From assembly GCF_036880985.1 (NCBI RefSeq), contig NZ_JBAJNO010000009.1:1550001-1614000 (forward strand): a DNA stretch of 64,000 bases. Reading direction: 5' to 3'. Positions 8,706 to 18,832 of this stretch are shown piece by piece (position 1 is the first letter of the stretch; the number at the start of each line of letters is the position of its first letter). The stretch is from Limibacter armeniacum. Lineage in GTDB: Bacteria; Bacteroidota; Bacteroidia; Cytophagales; Flammeovirgaceae. The notes under the pieces are model-generated. The model searched no databases and was not told where the DNA came from. It saw nothing but the letters and a program-made list of their open reading frames with translations. The position numbers were made by a program, and so were the translations under genes.

Positions 8706-9328
8706 ATCCGTGTTCGTTTGCTTCTCCAGAATAATCTTTACCTAAATGTAAAGTTACTGAAAATTCTGCAAGATATACGGCTTTACAAAGGCGCTTTAAG
8801 AATTAGCAAATGCTACTTTTAACAATTCATCCAAAATAGATTAAAAGTCAAAGGAAAAGCCTATACTGTATTCACTCTAAATCACTGATTACAAACTGAT
8901 ATCAATTTTAAAAGTTACTTCTTATATTTTGCTTCTTGACTCTCGAAGGTCTTCAGCCATATTATTTCGCCAACTAATCGTCCCATTTCAAGACTTCCGC
9001 ATAAAGTACCATGTTCTCAACTTCTGCTACTTGTATCGTCCTATCACTTTCCCCCTCTCTTACTTTTCAATACTTTTTTCACCTCTGAAACACACCTCGA
9101 TACCGATGAACTAATGCACTTCCTTCTATTCTTTTTAATCAATGTCACTTACCTTCATTTGTCATACAATCATTCTTGTATGATTTAGGTTAGTCAATAT
9201 GAATTTTTTAACTTTGCGGACTGATTAAAATCAGTTCAATTAAAAAAGTATCATTCGAAAATATTATATACCGTACGGGAATTATACTGTAAACAGTTCT
9301 TCTCAACATATTTTTCAGAAGGTTAAAA
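8706..9328. other. Intergenic region between pcm and ileS
   Basis: About 620 AT-rich bases between divergent genes. A short frame around 8929-9114 has no coding character. The only supported element is the -7 box at 9209-9216. Confidence 0.6.
9209..9216 (+). promoter_or_regulatory. -7 box (TAACTTTG) upstream of ileS
   Basis: Exact TAnnTTTG followed by C, the commonest Bacteroidota form. It would give a leader of roughly 105 bases before the ileS ATG. A TTTA at 9184-9187 might serve as a degenerate -33 element. Confidence 0.5.
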
Positions 9329-12300
9329 ATGGGATATAAAGAATACAAAGGTCTCGATTTGGTGGCGGTAAATAAGGAAGTCCGCCAGTTCTGGGAAACC
9401 AACGACATTTTCCAAAAATCAATTACTTCCAGAGAAGGCAACCCTTCTTTCGTATTCTATGAAGGACCTCCTTCAGCCAATGGCGCACCAGGTATTCACC
9501 ACGTAATGGGTAGAACCGTAAAGGATATTTTTTGTCGCTACAAAACGCTGAAAGGTTTTCAGGTTAACCGTAAAGGCGGTTGGGATACACACGGTTTGCC
9601 TGTTGAACTAAAAGTTGAGAAGGAACTAGGCATTACTAAGGAAGATATTGGCACCAAAATCTCGGTAGCAGAGTACAACGAGGCCTGTAAGAAAACCGTG
9701 ATGGAGTTCAAGGAACAATGGGACAACCTGACTCAGGAGATGGGCTATTGGGTAGACTTGGATGATCCGTACATCACATTTGAAAGAAACTACATGGAAA
9801 CCCTTTGGTGGTTGCTTAAGCAACTTTACAACAAAGATATGTTGTACAAAGGGTATACAATTCAACCATATTCACCTGCTGCAGGTACAGGACTTAGTTC
9901 CCACGAGCTGAACCAGCCTGGCTGTTACCGTGACGTAAAAGACACAACAGTTACGGCTCAGTTCAAGGTAATTCGCAATGAACAGTCAGAGGCATTGTTC
10001 AGTGATGTACATGGAGACTTGTTCTTCCTTGCATGGACGACTACTCCTTGGACACTTTCTTCAAACGCTGCGTTAGCCGTTGGTGAAAACATCACTTATG
10101 CCAAGGTTCAAACTTGGAACCAATACACCTTTGAGCCAATCACGGTTATTTTGGCTAAAGACCGTATCAATGCTTACTTCAGCAAAAAACAACAGGATGC
10201 TGACTTTGATGCTTATCAAGCCGGTGACAAGGTAATCCCATTCAAGGTTGTTGCTGAATACAAAGGCAATGAACTGACTGAAGCAAAATACGAACAACTG
10301 TTACCGTATGTACAGCCAGAAGATGCTGACAAGGCATTCAGAGTAATTCCTGGTGACTTCGTTACGACTGAAGATGGTACAGGTATCGTTCATATTGCTC
10401 CTACATTTGGTGCAGACGATATGCGTGTAGCTCAGAAAGCAGGTGTTCCTGCAATCATTGTAAAGGATGAGCAAGGAAATGCACTTCCGCTTGTTGATAA
10501 AACAGGTCGTTACGTAGCTGAAATGGGCGAATTTGGTAGCCAATTCGTCAAAGAAGAATACGAAGAGGAAGCTGCAAAAGCAGACGGTTACAAGTCAATG
10601 GATGTACGTTTAGCCATCCACTTGAAAGAGCTAAACCGTGCCTTCGATGTTAAGAAATACGAGCACAGTTACCCACACTGCTGGAGAACAGACAAGCCAA
10701 TCCTATACTATCCACTGGATTCATGGTTTATCCGTACAACAGCTGTAAAGGACAAACTGGTAGCACTCAATAAAACAATCCGCTGGCAACCAGAAGCAAC
10801 CGGTACAGGTCGTTTCGGTAACTGGTTGGAAAACTTGGTGGACTGGAACCTGTCTCGTTCAAGATACTGGGGTACACCTCTCCCTATCTGGAGAACAGAA
10901 GATGGTACAGAAGAGATTTGTATTGGATCTGTTGAAGAGCTGAGAACTGAAGTGAAGAAAGCAGTTGAAGCTGGCGTAATGTCATCAGACTCTGAATATA
11001 TCCAAAATGGTGAACTGATCGCTGAAATTGACCTTCACAGACCACATGTAGATCACCTGATCTTGGTAAGTGAAAGTGGCAGACCAATGACACGTGAGAC
11101 TGACCTTATTGACGTTTGGTTTGATTCAGGTGCCATGCCGTTTGCTCAATGGCACTATCCATTTGAGAACAAGGAAACATTCCAAAACCTGTTCCCTGCT
11201 GACTTTATTGCAGAGGGTGTTGACCAGACTCGTGGATGGTTCTTTACACTACACGCCATCGCTACCATGATTGGTGAAAGTGTTGCCTTCAAGAACGTGA
11301 TCTCAAACGGTCTGGTATTGGACAAGAACGGTGAGAAAATGTCCAAGCGTAAAGGTAACGTGATTGATCCATTTGAAACAATGGGCAAATACGGTGCTGA
11401 CGCAACTCGCTGGTACATGATCGAGAATGCCAACCCTTGGGACAACCTGAAGTTTGCCCTTGAAGGTTTGGATGAAACGAGACGTAAGTTCTTCGGAACG
11501 CTTTACAATACATATTCATTCTTTGCGCTGTATGCTAACTTGGATAACTTCACTTTTGCTGAAGCCGAGGTGCCAATGGAGCAAAGAACGGAGTCAGACA
11601 GATGGATTATCTCTAAGCTGAACACATTGATCAAGGAAGTTGAAAGTGCTTTTGACAACCTTGAGCCTACAAGAGCTGCCAGAGCAATCCAGTCATTCAC
11701 AATTGATGACCTGTCTAACTGGTATGTACGTCTGAACCGTAAGCGTTTCTGGAAAGGTGAATATGGCACAGACAAAATGGCTGCTTACCAAACACTTTAT
11801 ACATGTTTGGAAACAATTGCCAAACTGATGTCTCCTATTGCTCCATTCTATGCAGAGCGTTTGTACCAAGATCTGAACGGTGTAACTAACCGTAATGAAG
11901 CAGAGTCAGTACATACAGTACTTTACCCTGAGGCGAACGAAACTGTAATCAACAAGGACTTGGAAGAGCAAATGGCTTTGGCTCAGAATATCTCTTCACT
12001 GACACACTCTATCCGTAAAAAGGAAAGATTGAAAGTGAGACAGCCACTGCAACGTATCCTGATTCCTGATGTAAATGCGAAAGTAACAGCTCAGATCAAG
12101 CACGTGGAAGACATCATCAAGTCTGAAACTAACATCAAAGCTGTTGAATTCCTGACAGAGGAAGATGCAGGAATGTTTGTCAAAAAGATCAAGCCTAACT
12201 TCCCGGTATTGGGTAAAAAGTTTGGAAAACTGATGAAAGGCATTGCCGCAACAGTCAACCAAATGGATCAGGAAGCCATTAAAAATTTCGAAACAAGCCA

Positions 12301-12703
12301 AGAATTTGCATTCGAAGTGAATGGTGAAACGGTAAGTCTGACCCTTGAAGATGTAATAATCGAGTCAGATGATATCCCAGGTTGGTCAATTGCCAAGGAC
12401 TCTGGTATCACAGTCGCTTTGGACATTACATTGACAGATGCACTGAAACAAGAAGGTATCGCTCGTGACCTTATCAACAAGATCCAGAATATCCGTAAGG
12501 ATATGGGATTGGAAGTACAGGACAAGATTAACGTACAAGTTGAAAAAGGTGATACAACAGTTGCTGAAGCTGTTGAAACATTCAAAGACTATATCTGTAC
12601 GGAAACACAGATTGTAGACCTTTCATTGAATGATTCTGTGAGTAACGCCACTGATGTTGAACTGGACGATGTCACTGTCAAACTAACAGTAGCGAAAGCA
12701 TAA
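9329..12703 (+). CDS. ileS: Isoleucyl-tRNA synthetase
   Basis: Charges tRNA-Ile with isoleucine in the cytosol. The 1124-residue product is the long class-I form. The ATP-binding HIGH motif appears as GIHH at residues 55-58, inside PPSANGAPGIHHVMGR, and KMSKR lies at 670-674, inside GEKMSKRKGNVIDP. The editing (CP1) domain is present (WTTTPWTLSSNAALAVG; GTGIVHIAPTFGADD). The anticodon-binding region follows (SDRWIISKLNTLIKEVESAF) with a long C-terminal extension. The length and the lack of an obvious C-terminal Cys4 zinc cluster suggest the eukaryote-like type-2 enzyme, a group often less sensitive to mupirocin; this is inference. It is a single-gene unit closed by a terminator. Confidence 0.97.
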   Translation: MGYKEYKGLDLVAVNKEVRQFWETNDIFQKSITSREGNPSFVFYEGPPSANGAPGIHHVMGRTVKDIFCRYKTLKGFQVNRKGGWDTHGLPVELKVEKELGITKEDIGTKISVAEYNEACKKTVMEFKEQWDNLTQEMGYWVDLDDPYITFERNYMETLWWLLKQLYNKDMLYKGYTIQPYSPAAGTGLSSHELNQPGCYRDVKDTTVTAQFKVIRNEQSEALFSDVHGDLFFLAWTTTPWTLSSNAALAVGENITYAKVQTWNQYTFEPITVILAKDRINAYFSKKQQDADFDAYQAGDKVIPFKVVAEYKGNELTEAKYEQLLPYVQPEDADKAFRVIPGDFVTTEDGTGIVHIAPTFGADDMRVAQKAGVPAIIVKDEQGNALPLVDKTGRYVAEMGEFGSQFVKEEYEEEAAKADGYKSMDVRLAIHLKELNRAFDVKKYEHSYPHCWRTDKPILYYPLDSWFIRTTAVKDKLVALNKTIRWQPEATGTGRFGNWLENLVDWNLSRSRYWGTPLPIWRTEDGTEEICIGSVEELRTEVKKAVEAGVMSSDSEYIQNGELIAEIDLHRPHVDHLILVSESGRPMTRETDLIDVWFDSGAMPFAQWHYPFENKETFQNLFPADFIAEGVDQTRGWFFTLHAIATMIGESVAFKNVISNGLVLDKNGEKMSKRKGNVIDPFETMGKYGADATRWYMIENANPWDNLKFALEGLDETRRKFFGTLYNTYSFFALYANLDNFTFAEAEVPMEQRTESDRWIISKLNTLIKEVESAFDNLEPTRAARAIQSFTIDDLSNWYVRLNRKRFWKGEYGTDKMAAYQTLYTCLETIAKLMSPIAPFYAERLYQDLNGVTNRNEAESVHTVLYPEANETVINKDLEEQMALAQNISSLTHSIRKKERLKVRQPLQRILIPDVNAKVTAQIKHVEDIIKSETNIKAVEFLTEEDAGMFVKKIKPNFPVLGKKFGKLMKGIAATVNQMDQEAIKNFETSQEFAFEVNGETVSLTLEDVIIESDDIPGWSIAKDSGITVALDITLTDALKQEGIARDLINKIQNIRKDMGLEVQDKINVQVEKGDTTVAEAVETFKDYICTETQIVDLSLNDSVSNATDVELDDVTVKLTVAKA

Positions 12704-12726
12704 GCAATTATTTGCTTCAAAATAAT

Positions 12727-12760
12727 AATCCAACTGTCGCAAGGCAGTTGGATTTTTTTG
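12727..12760 (+). terminator. Intrinsic terminator after ileS
   Basis: AATCCAACTG (12727-12736) pairs with CAGTTGGATT (12745-12754), then a T-run. The stem sequence recurs in terminators inside the downstream gene array. Confidence 0.93.
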
Positions 12761-12911
12761 TTTAAGGATTCTTACATGGGTGGATTCCTGTATTTTTTCA
12801 ACATACTAAAACAACATAGCTGTCTTTATATTTTAAAGTTATTAACACCTGATCTTAAACTCTGAAAATCAAGTAACCTATAAAACCCAACCTATAAAAA
12901 AACAAGCAACT

Positions 12912-14090
12912 ATGTTACTATCAATCAAAAAGGCTTTTATGCTCATACTCATTATGCAAATACCCATGTTCATTATGTATTCGAAATGCCAAACATTATA
13001 CAGAGCAAATAATCTGGATTCTGGAACATGGCCTCTGAGTACACAAACATATGACTGGACTAATTATGTAACTCCCCTTCAAGATAATACGACTTATTTT
13101 GCATCTACAAGTCAAACTGGAGGGAGTTGGAACACAAGTGACTTAGGTATAAGTTATCAAGACACAGATGAAGAGAGCGCAGTACAAGAAGTTTTAAATG
13201 ATTGGGATAATGGTGATATAATGGTGATTGATGACGATATAACAACGTTTGCTATTTCAGGTTTAGATACTAGGTTGGAATTTGTAAAAGATGACTTGAC
13301 CAAGACATTATTCATTATTTCAGGTACAGGAGTTCTTAGATTTTATGGCTCAAACCGGTTAGTTCTTCCTGATAATTCTAAGGTAGTCATACTAGAAGGT
13401 GGCAGCATAACAGCATTAAATCTACTTCCTGGTCTCTTTCCTACTTATATTGAAACAACCAGCGGAGAGGAAATTTGGGATTATAACGATGATGGTACAG
13501 TAAACGGCCCTGTGATTATGGATGGAACTGGAGTAGAAGTACTTCCCATTAAACTCATTTTTTTTTCTGCCAAAAAACAATCCGAGAGCGTAATACTTAC
13601 TTGGGCTACTGCATCTGAAAAGAACAATGATTATTTTGAAATCCAACGGTCAACAGATGGCAAAACCTATGAAACTATTGGTAAAATAAATGGTAATGGT
13701 ACAACACAGTCTAGAGTTAATTATAAATATACCGATAACCCTCCTGTTGGTATTCTTTATTACCGATTAAAGCAAATAGATTACAATGGGTTGTATGAGT
13801 ATTTTAATCTAAAATACATCCATCAGATTAATGAAAAAATAGATATCACCCTTTTAGGAAACCCTATCACAAACCATCAAGCTAAATTACAGGTCAATAG
13901 CCCCCAGTCAATGAAAATGCAAATGCGATTCATTAGTCTGGATGGAAAAGTGATACATCAGGAATATAAAGAAATCCCATCAGGTACAACTGTACTAATG
14001 ATTCATCTACCTGCACTTTCACCAAGCAATATTATACTCCACATCGTAACTCCCAACGATCAAAAGTCTCTAAAAATTTCTATCCCATAA
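12912..14090 (+). CDS. T9SS cargo paralogue 1 of 9
   Basis: Secreted or surface protein of 392 residues, first of the array. A hydrophobic signal peptide (FMLILIMQIPMFIMYSKC) leads to LYRANNLDSGTWP, a mature start that resembles gene 8 (YRSN). The passenger is 210 residues with strand-rich sequence such as SNRLVLPDNSKVVILEGGSI, as in beta-helix or beta-sandwich proteins. The constant cassette starts at residue 211 (LPIKLIFFSAKKQ). Its sorting tail is less typical than in the siblings: it has LLGNPITN but ends LKISIP rather than KLIKQ. Only 49 bases and no terminator separate it from gene 2, so the two may share a transcript. Function of the passenger is unknown. Confidence 0.85.
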   Translation: MLLSIKKAFMLILIMQIPMFIMYSKCQTLYRANNLDSGTWPLSTQTYDWTNYVTPLQDNTTYFASTSQTGGSWNTSDLGISYQDTDEESAVQEVLNDWDNGDIMVIDDDITTFAISGLDTRLEFVKDDLTKTLFIISGTGVLRFYGSNRLVLPDNSKVVILEGGSITALNLLPGLFPTYIETTSGEEIWDYNDDGTVNGPVIMDGTGVEVLPIKLIFFSAKKQSESVILTWATASEKNNDYFEIQRSTDGKTYETIGKINGNGTTQSRVNYKYTDNPPVGILYYRLKQIDYNGLYEYFNLKYIHQINEKIDITLLGNPITNHQAKLQVNSPQSMKMQMRFISLDGKVIHQEYKEIPSGTTVLMIHLPALSPSNIILHIVTPNDQKSLKISIP

Positions 14091-14139
14091 CACAAAATAA
14101 ATTTCACTACATCGCTAACTCACTCAAAAGCTATTCATT

Positions 14140-15198
14140 ATGCAAAAGTACTATTTGTTGCTACTCATTTTACTAGCCTTACAATCAAATCAATTATTTG
14201 CCCAATGTGACTGTATATTTGATAGTGCTAATGGTACTGGAAATAATGAATGGGGAAATAGAAAAAAATGGATTTGTGGTGGAACTACACCAGCTGCTGC
14301 TCCCAACAGCAGTTATGAAGGTAATATTTGTATCGCTTCAGATATCAATATTAAGAACATTTTTACACTAGGTGAAAATGACCCAATTCCTGGTAACGGT
14401 ACAAATACCTTGACAATCACAATTCAAGAAAATGTAACTGTTACTTTTCAAAATGGTGGTGCTTTAGACATTCAAGATGCTGATGGAAAAATCATCTTTG
14501 AGAACAATGCAAAAATTGTCTCAAATGATTCTGGAGGAGGTACTACAAAACTAATAAGTATAGGAGGTAAAGATTTATGGGGAAGTTGTACTGGGTGCAA
14601 TAGCGATGATTTGATAGGACCTGGAGAATTGAACAAAGACTTTACACCTGGTGGCACTACCCTTCCTGTAGATCTTATCTTTTTCTCAGCTAAAAAACGA
14701 TCCGATAGTATATTACTCACTTGGGCTACTGCATCTGAGGAGAACAATGATTATTTCGAAATCCAAAAATCTATTGATGGTAAAAACTATCATGCAATTG
14801 GAATAGTAGATGGACAAGGAAATAGCCAATCAAGAACGGACTATCAGTTTGAAGATCAAGGGTTAGTTCAGGGAGTAATATACTACCGTCTCAAACAAAT
14901 TGATTATAGTGGTCAGTTAGAGTACTTCACATTAGCCTTCAATAACAATTTAGGAGAGAATAACATAAGACTCGTATCTTCCAACCCTATAAACAATAAT
15001 CAAATTAAACTGAAGGTAAAATGTTCTGAAATGCAAGAAACAAGGATACAAGTAATTGACATAAATAGTCACCTTTATTATCTAGCAAAAATAAACCTAT
15101 CAATGGGCACTACTCTAGTAGCAATTACTTTTCAACAACTTCCACCCGGCATTTTCATACTCAAAGTAACTTCCCCCTCTCCAACAATTTCACTGTAA
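14140..15198 (+). CDS. T9SS cargo paralogue 2 of 9
   Basis: A 352-residue exported protein with the shortest passenger in the array (174 residues). The signal peptide MQKYYLLLLILLALQSNQL ends before FAQ, and the mature protein opens CDCIFDSANGTGNNEWGN. Repeating strand-like units follow (TITIQENVTVTF, GALDIQDADGKIIFENNAKI), typical of a parallel beta-helix. A CTGC motif sits near residues 150-155. The constant cassette begins at residue 175 (LPVDLIFFSAKKR). The sorting tail is the most diverged of the nine and stops at SPTISL without the basic KLIK end, so its secretion by T9SS is less certain. A terminator follows at 15239. Confidence 0.83.
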   Translation: MQKYYLLLLILLALQSNQLFAQCDCIFDSANGTGNNEWGNRKKWICGGTTPAAAPNSSYEGNICIASDINIKNIFTLGENDPIPGNGTNTLTITIQENVTVTFQNGGALDIQDADGKIIFENNAKIVSNDSGGGTTKLISIGGKDLWGSCTGCNSDDLIGPGELNKDFTPGGTTLPVDLIFFSAKKRSDSILLTWATASEENNDYFEIQKSIDGKNYHAIGIVDGQGNSQSRTDYQFEDQGLVQGVIYYRLKQIDYSGQLEYFTLAFNNNLGENNIRLVSSNPINNNQIKLKVKCSEMQETRIQVIDINSHLYYLAKINLSMGTTLVAITFQQLPPGIFILKVTSPSPTISL

Positions 15199-15238
15199 AT
15201 TGATAATACTTTAGAAAATTCTAAATTCATCAATAGAA

Positions 15239-15272
15239 AATCCAATTTACCCTTAGTAAGTTGGATTTTTTA
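15239..15272 (+). terminator. Intrinsic terminator after array gene 2
   Basis: A 12-bp stem with one G-T pair (15239-15250 with 15256-15267), loop CCTTA, then a T-run. Its TTGGATT arm matches the ileS and gene 7 terminators. Confidence 0.9.
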
Positions 15273-15361
15273 TTTAAGTTCAATTACTAAAACTACATAA
15301 AACATCGTTTTATCAATATATATCTATATCTCTTAACTAAACAACTTTGCTTCACAAACTT

Positions 15362-17023
15362 ATGAATACTAACAGACAAATATATTTAGGTGTGTTTCCA
15401 GCACTCCTGACTTTAATACTACTCATTTCTTCAGTAAACAGCTTTTCTCAAAGCATTACAGCCGATGCTTCAACTTGCTCTGTAACTATTTCAGGATCTT
15501 GGGTCAATGATATATCAGCTTGGGACTCAGATGATAGAAGAGTTGACTTATCTGTAAATGATATTCAAGACAGTATTGATGATGCCGGTTTAAGCACAAC
15601 CTCTTGTGGACAAATTAATATAATACTAAAAGGACAAATATCACTTACTGGAGGCTGGGGTGGAACCGCTACTTTAGACTTTAGAGGTATTACTGATAAA
15701 GATGGCAATGATGTAATCACTAACCTGATCATTGATAATGACTTAGATGTGGCCAATATTGAGACAGGAACTAATGATGGACGTCTTACAATGGGAAATT
15801 ACTCTAGTATAAGATTAGATGAAGATGCTATATTAACCATTACAACACTTTATAGTGGATGCCCGCGTTCAAATGCATTAATAAATAATACTGCATTCAG
15901 GTGGACTAGTACATCATCTATCAGATTTGGAAACAATACAACCTATAATGAAGAAAATGATTTTTCTAGCATGAACTGTGGGGGAGGTGCTAGCAAAGAT
16001 GGTTATGGACCTGGTGGGGATAAAACTTACGACTTTATAACAGTAGAATCTTTTAAAGCAGAGATGGTATCTGTTATTCCAGGTACCCCTGATACTACTT
16101 TAGTAGATTTCTCATGGTATTTAGATGACGCCATTATTGTAGACTCTGCTCAGTGGACATTAAGTCAGTTCACTATCAATAGTATCCGAAATTATGATGA
16201 CCCTAACAGCTGGACAAGTCAAGAGTTACTATCAATATATGCAGATAACTCTAGTGATGACCTTTATTATACCTATACTCCTGAAACATATGATACGCTC
16301 AACGATGTAAAGGATAGTTATGTAATTGATCTTAACAACCATGGATACTATTTAGATATTGAGATAAGAAGTGCTGAAAGTGGTGCCATCCTTGATGAAG
16401 ACCCAAGCAGTTCGTGCACTTGTTCTTTTCAGGTAAATTCGTACATCTCAGACCAAGCTATTACCCCATTACCTGTAGAATTAATATTCTTCTCCGCTAA
16501 AAAACAAGTTAACAACATACTACTCACCTGGGCTACAGCATCTGAAACAAACAATGATTATTTTGAGATACAGCGCTCAATAGATGGTAAAAACTATGAA
16601 GTGGTTGGTTCTGTAAAAGGAAATGGCAATAGCCAATCAAGAATTGATTATGATTTCACTGATGAATTCATATTCTCAGGAATAATTTATTATCGCCTTA
16701 AGCAAATAGATTATAATGGTGTATTTGAATTCTTTCCATTAGTTGTAAATGGTCATAAAGAAGATAGTATAACATTCCGAAACCTAAGCGGAAACCCATT
16801 CAATTCAAACAAGCTAAACCTTCAAGTATACAGTCCTATCGCACAAAATGTATCTATCAGCCTTATAGGCATTAATGGTACAGTATATTATGATAGTATA
16901 GAAGCTATTTCAAAAGGAACAACATTGCTTACAATTGACGCCAAAGAAATAAAGCGAGGTACTTTTGTTTTACAAATAGCCACTGATCAAGAACTTCAAA
17001 CACACAAACTAATAAAAAATTAA
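15362..17023 (+). CDS. T9SS cargo paralogue 3 of 9
   Basis: Exported protein of 553 residues from the ATG at 15362; an in-frame TTG at 15347 would add five residues. The signal peptide (LGVFPALLTLILLISSVNSF) is followed by a passenger of about 340 residues. The first half is strand-rich and opens CSVTISGSWVNDISAWDSDD. The middle carries a GCPRSNALINN motif and an MNCGGG motif, both echoed in gene 7 (GCPRSDGIIVN, SCAGG), which marks these two as sharing a passenger module. An acidic, Asp-rich stretch lies near residues 235-355. The cassette starts at residue 370 (LPVELIFFSAKKQ) and ends HKLIKN. Passenger function is unknown. Confidence 0.87.
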   Translation: MNTNRQIYLGVFPALLTLILLISSVNSFSQSITADASTCSVTISGSWVNDISAWDSDDRRVDLSVNDIQDSIDDAGLSTTSCGQINIILKGQISLTGGWGGTATLDFRGITDKDGNDVITNLIIDNDLDVANIETGTNDGRLTMGNYSSIRLDEDAILTITTLYSGCPRSNALINNTAFRWTSTSSIRFGNNTTYNEENDFSSMNCGGGASKDGYGPGGDKTYDFITVESFKAEMVSVIPGTPDTTLVDFSWYLDDAIIVDSAQWTLSQFTINSIRNYDDPNSWTSQELLSIYADNSSDDLYYTYTPETYDTLNDVKDSYVIDLNNHGYYLDIEIRSAESGAILDEDPSSSCTCSFQVNSYISDQAITPLPVELIFFSAKKQVNNILLTWATASETNNDYFEIQRSIDGKNYEVVGSVKGNGNSQSRIDYDFTDEFIFSGIIYYRLKQIDYNGVFEFFPLVVNGHKEDSITFRNLSGNPFNSNKLNLQVYSPIAQNVSISLIGINGTVYYDSIEAISKGTTLLTIDAKEIKRGTFVLQIATDQELQTHKLIKN

Positions 17024-17043
17024 ATTTTTATATTTTAAGAGTT

Positions 17044-17080
17044 AAAAGTCTAATTTCAAGCTTGAAATTAGACTTTTTTA
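17044..17080 (+). terminator. Intrinsic terminator after array gene 3
   Basis: A long perfect palindrome centred on AAGCTT, arms 17044-17060 and 17061-17077, followed by T residues on the plus strand and preceded by A residues, so it could work both ways. Confidence 0.88.
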
Positions 17081-17159
17081 TTTACATTTATTCCCTAATA
17101 AAAAAACTTAACAAATATTTTTTTTTACAATTATTTGCTAAAAATAAGGATCCATTAGT

Positions 17160-18668
17160 ATGAAATATAGATTTTTCACACTTACTCTGCTACTTCTTCT
17201 ATCATCCACATATGGTTACTCACAATATATAATCTCTACAAGTGGTACTTACAACCAATCTGATCTACCTAACAATGGCTTAGTCGTAGTTGAAGAAGGA
17301 GTAATAGCAACTTTTAATAGTTGGAATGAGTATTACCCTATTGTTTCTTTTGATATAAGAGGTTCTCTAATAATTAATGGGGGAACAGTCAGAAATAACT
17401 CAACACTTACTATAGCAGAAAGTGGTGAAATGAATATCAATGGAGGTTCACTTAATTTACAAGGTACTGTTGATATTAATGGTAGTGTCACAAGTACTGG
17501 AGATATATCACTAACCACTAGTGGAGGTACAAGTCTAATTTTAGGAAATACAGGTTTGGTTCAAGCTACAAATGTCACTTTATCAAATGAAGCTGATATT
17601 TATGGAGAAATAAATGCTTCAGGAGACTTCTCACTTGGCAATAGTGGTGCTGCTGACCTATTTTTAGCAAGTGATGGAATTATTCAAGCTGCTAACATTT
17701 CAATATCTCAAAATGCTGATATTTATGGTACGCTAAAAGCTGGTTCTCCATGTAGTGATTGTGATAGCTGTACAGATGGCATGTTGTTTTTGAGTAACAG
17801 TGGCAGTAGTAATATTCATTCATATGCAGGATCCTATATTGAAGCCAACAACGCAGAGTTTGGGGAAGGTGTTCAACTAGAAGGTAAAATCAAGATACAC
17901 TGTGACCTTAAAATCACAAATAGTGGAAGTGCTGAGTTGATTTTGATTGGAGGGGAGCTTGAAGTTGGAAGAGAGCTAAAGCTAGAAGGAGTTTCAGACT
18001 GTAGCAGTGATGCTGCTATATCAGACAAACTAGATGTTTCAGGAGGAGGAAGCATTAAAGTAGGAGAAACCAATCCTACTTGCCTTGAAAGTTGGCTTGA
18101 CGACAAAGGAGTTTTACCAGTAGAATTAATCTTCTTCTCCGCCAAGAAACAAACCAATTCTATCTTGCTTATCTGGGCGACGGCATCTGAGGAAAACAAT
18201 GATTATTTTGAGATACAACGCTCTACCGATGGAGTAAACTTTGAGATAATCGGCTCTGTTGAGGGGTATGGTAACAGCCAAGCTAGAATTGATTATGAAT
18301 TTACTGACTTTACAGTACCTAACGGAAATATATATTATCGCCTCAAGCAAGTGGATTACAATGGCCTGTTTGAGTACTACCCACTTATTGTAAGAAGTGA
18401 TGCTGCAGGGGACCTTAGTATCCTTAACCTTTCTGGGAATCCTCTAACAGGTAATACACTGAAACTTCAGGTTTACAGTCCTATTGACCAACCAATTTGG
18501 TTTAAACTAATTGGTCAAAATGGGGTAGTCTATTATTTAGAAGAAAAGAAAGTATTTAGTGGTAATACACTACTCACTATTGATATTGAGCATGTCAATC
18601 CCGCAATGATTATATTACAGGCTACAACAGGTCAATATTCGAAATTACTGAAGTTGATCAAGCAGTAA
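17160..18668 (+). CDS. T9SS cargo paralogue 4 of 9
   Basis: Exported protein of 502 residues. The signal peptide FTLTLLLLLSSTYGYSQ is followed by a 300-residue passenger built of short repeats of about 20-25 residues with recurring patterns such as GSLNLQGTVDINGSV, ADIYGEINASGDFSLGNSG and ADIYGTLKAGSP. These are the hallmark of a parallel beta-helix. A cysteine cluster SPCSDCDSC (C-x2-C-x2-C) interrupts the repeats; it is kept in genes 5 and 6. The constant cassette begins at residue 319 and ends LLKLIKQ. It is homologous to genes 5 and 6 over the second half of the passenger as well as the cassette. Likely an adhesin or surface layer component, but no activity can be named. Confidence 0.88.
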   Translation: MKYRFFTLTLLLLLSSTYGYSQYIISTSGTYNQSDLPNNGLVVVEEGVIATFNSWNEYYPIVSFDIRGSLIINGGTVRNNSTLTIAESGEMNINGGSLNLQGTVDINGSVTSTGDISLTTSGGTSLILGNTGLVQATNVTLSNEADIYGEINASGDFSLGNSGAADLFLASDGIIQAANISISQNADIYGTLKAGSPCSDCDSCTDGMLFLSNSGSSNIHSYAGSYIEANNAEFGEGVQLEGKIKIHCDLKITNSGSAELILIGGELEVGRELKLEGVSDCSSDAAISDKLDVSGGGSIKVGETNPTCLESWLDDKGVLPVELIFFSAKKQTNSILLIWATASEENNDYFEIQRSTDGVNFEIIGSVEGYGNSQARIDYEFTDFTVPNGNIYYRLKQVDYNGLFEYYPLIVRSDAAGDLSILNLSGNPLTGNTLKLQVYSPIDQPIWFKLIGQNGVVYYLEEKKVFSGNTLLTIDIEHVNPAMIILQATTGQYSKLLKLIKQ

Positions 18669-18832
18669 CATTATCTTATCAAAAGTAATTTAAGTTCAAC
18701 TTTCGCAGTGAAGGTTGGACTTTTTTCATTCACAAAGTTTTAGAATTCAATCAACTACCTCTCAGAAAAATACAATCTTCTCTCCATATATTCGCACTCA
18801 ATTTTGCACTTAACACTCATAACTAACTTTTT
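18669..18832 (+). repeat. Duplicated intergenic unit, copy A (genes 4-5)
   Basis: The terminator and leader between genes 4 and 5 are nearly the same as those between genes 5 and 6 (20129-20286). Shared runs include TTTTTTCATTCACAAA, TTTTAGAATTCAA and CTCAGAAAAATACAA. The duplicated unit was therefore a gene plus its terminator and leader. Confidence 0.88.
18692..18726 (+). terminator. Intrinsic terminator after array gene 4
   Basis: A 13-bp stem with two G-T pairs (18692-18704 with 18710-18722), loop GCAGT, then a T-run. It is almost identical to the terminator after gene 5. Confidence 0.9.

Noticed and set aside
8929-9114. Short plus-strand frame in the pcm-ileS gap
   Set aside because: Low-complexity translation, no start context, no terminator or neighbour logic; looks like chance in AT-rich DNA.
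9217-9328. T-box-like leader ahead of ileS
   Set aside because: No specifier-loop or T-box core sequence and no terminator hairpin in the leader; T-boxes are not expected in Bacteroidota.
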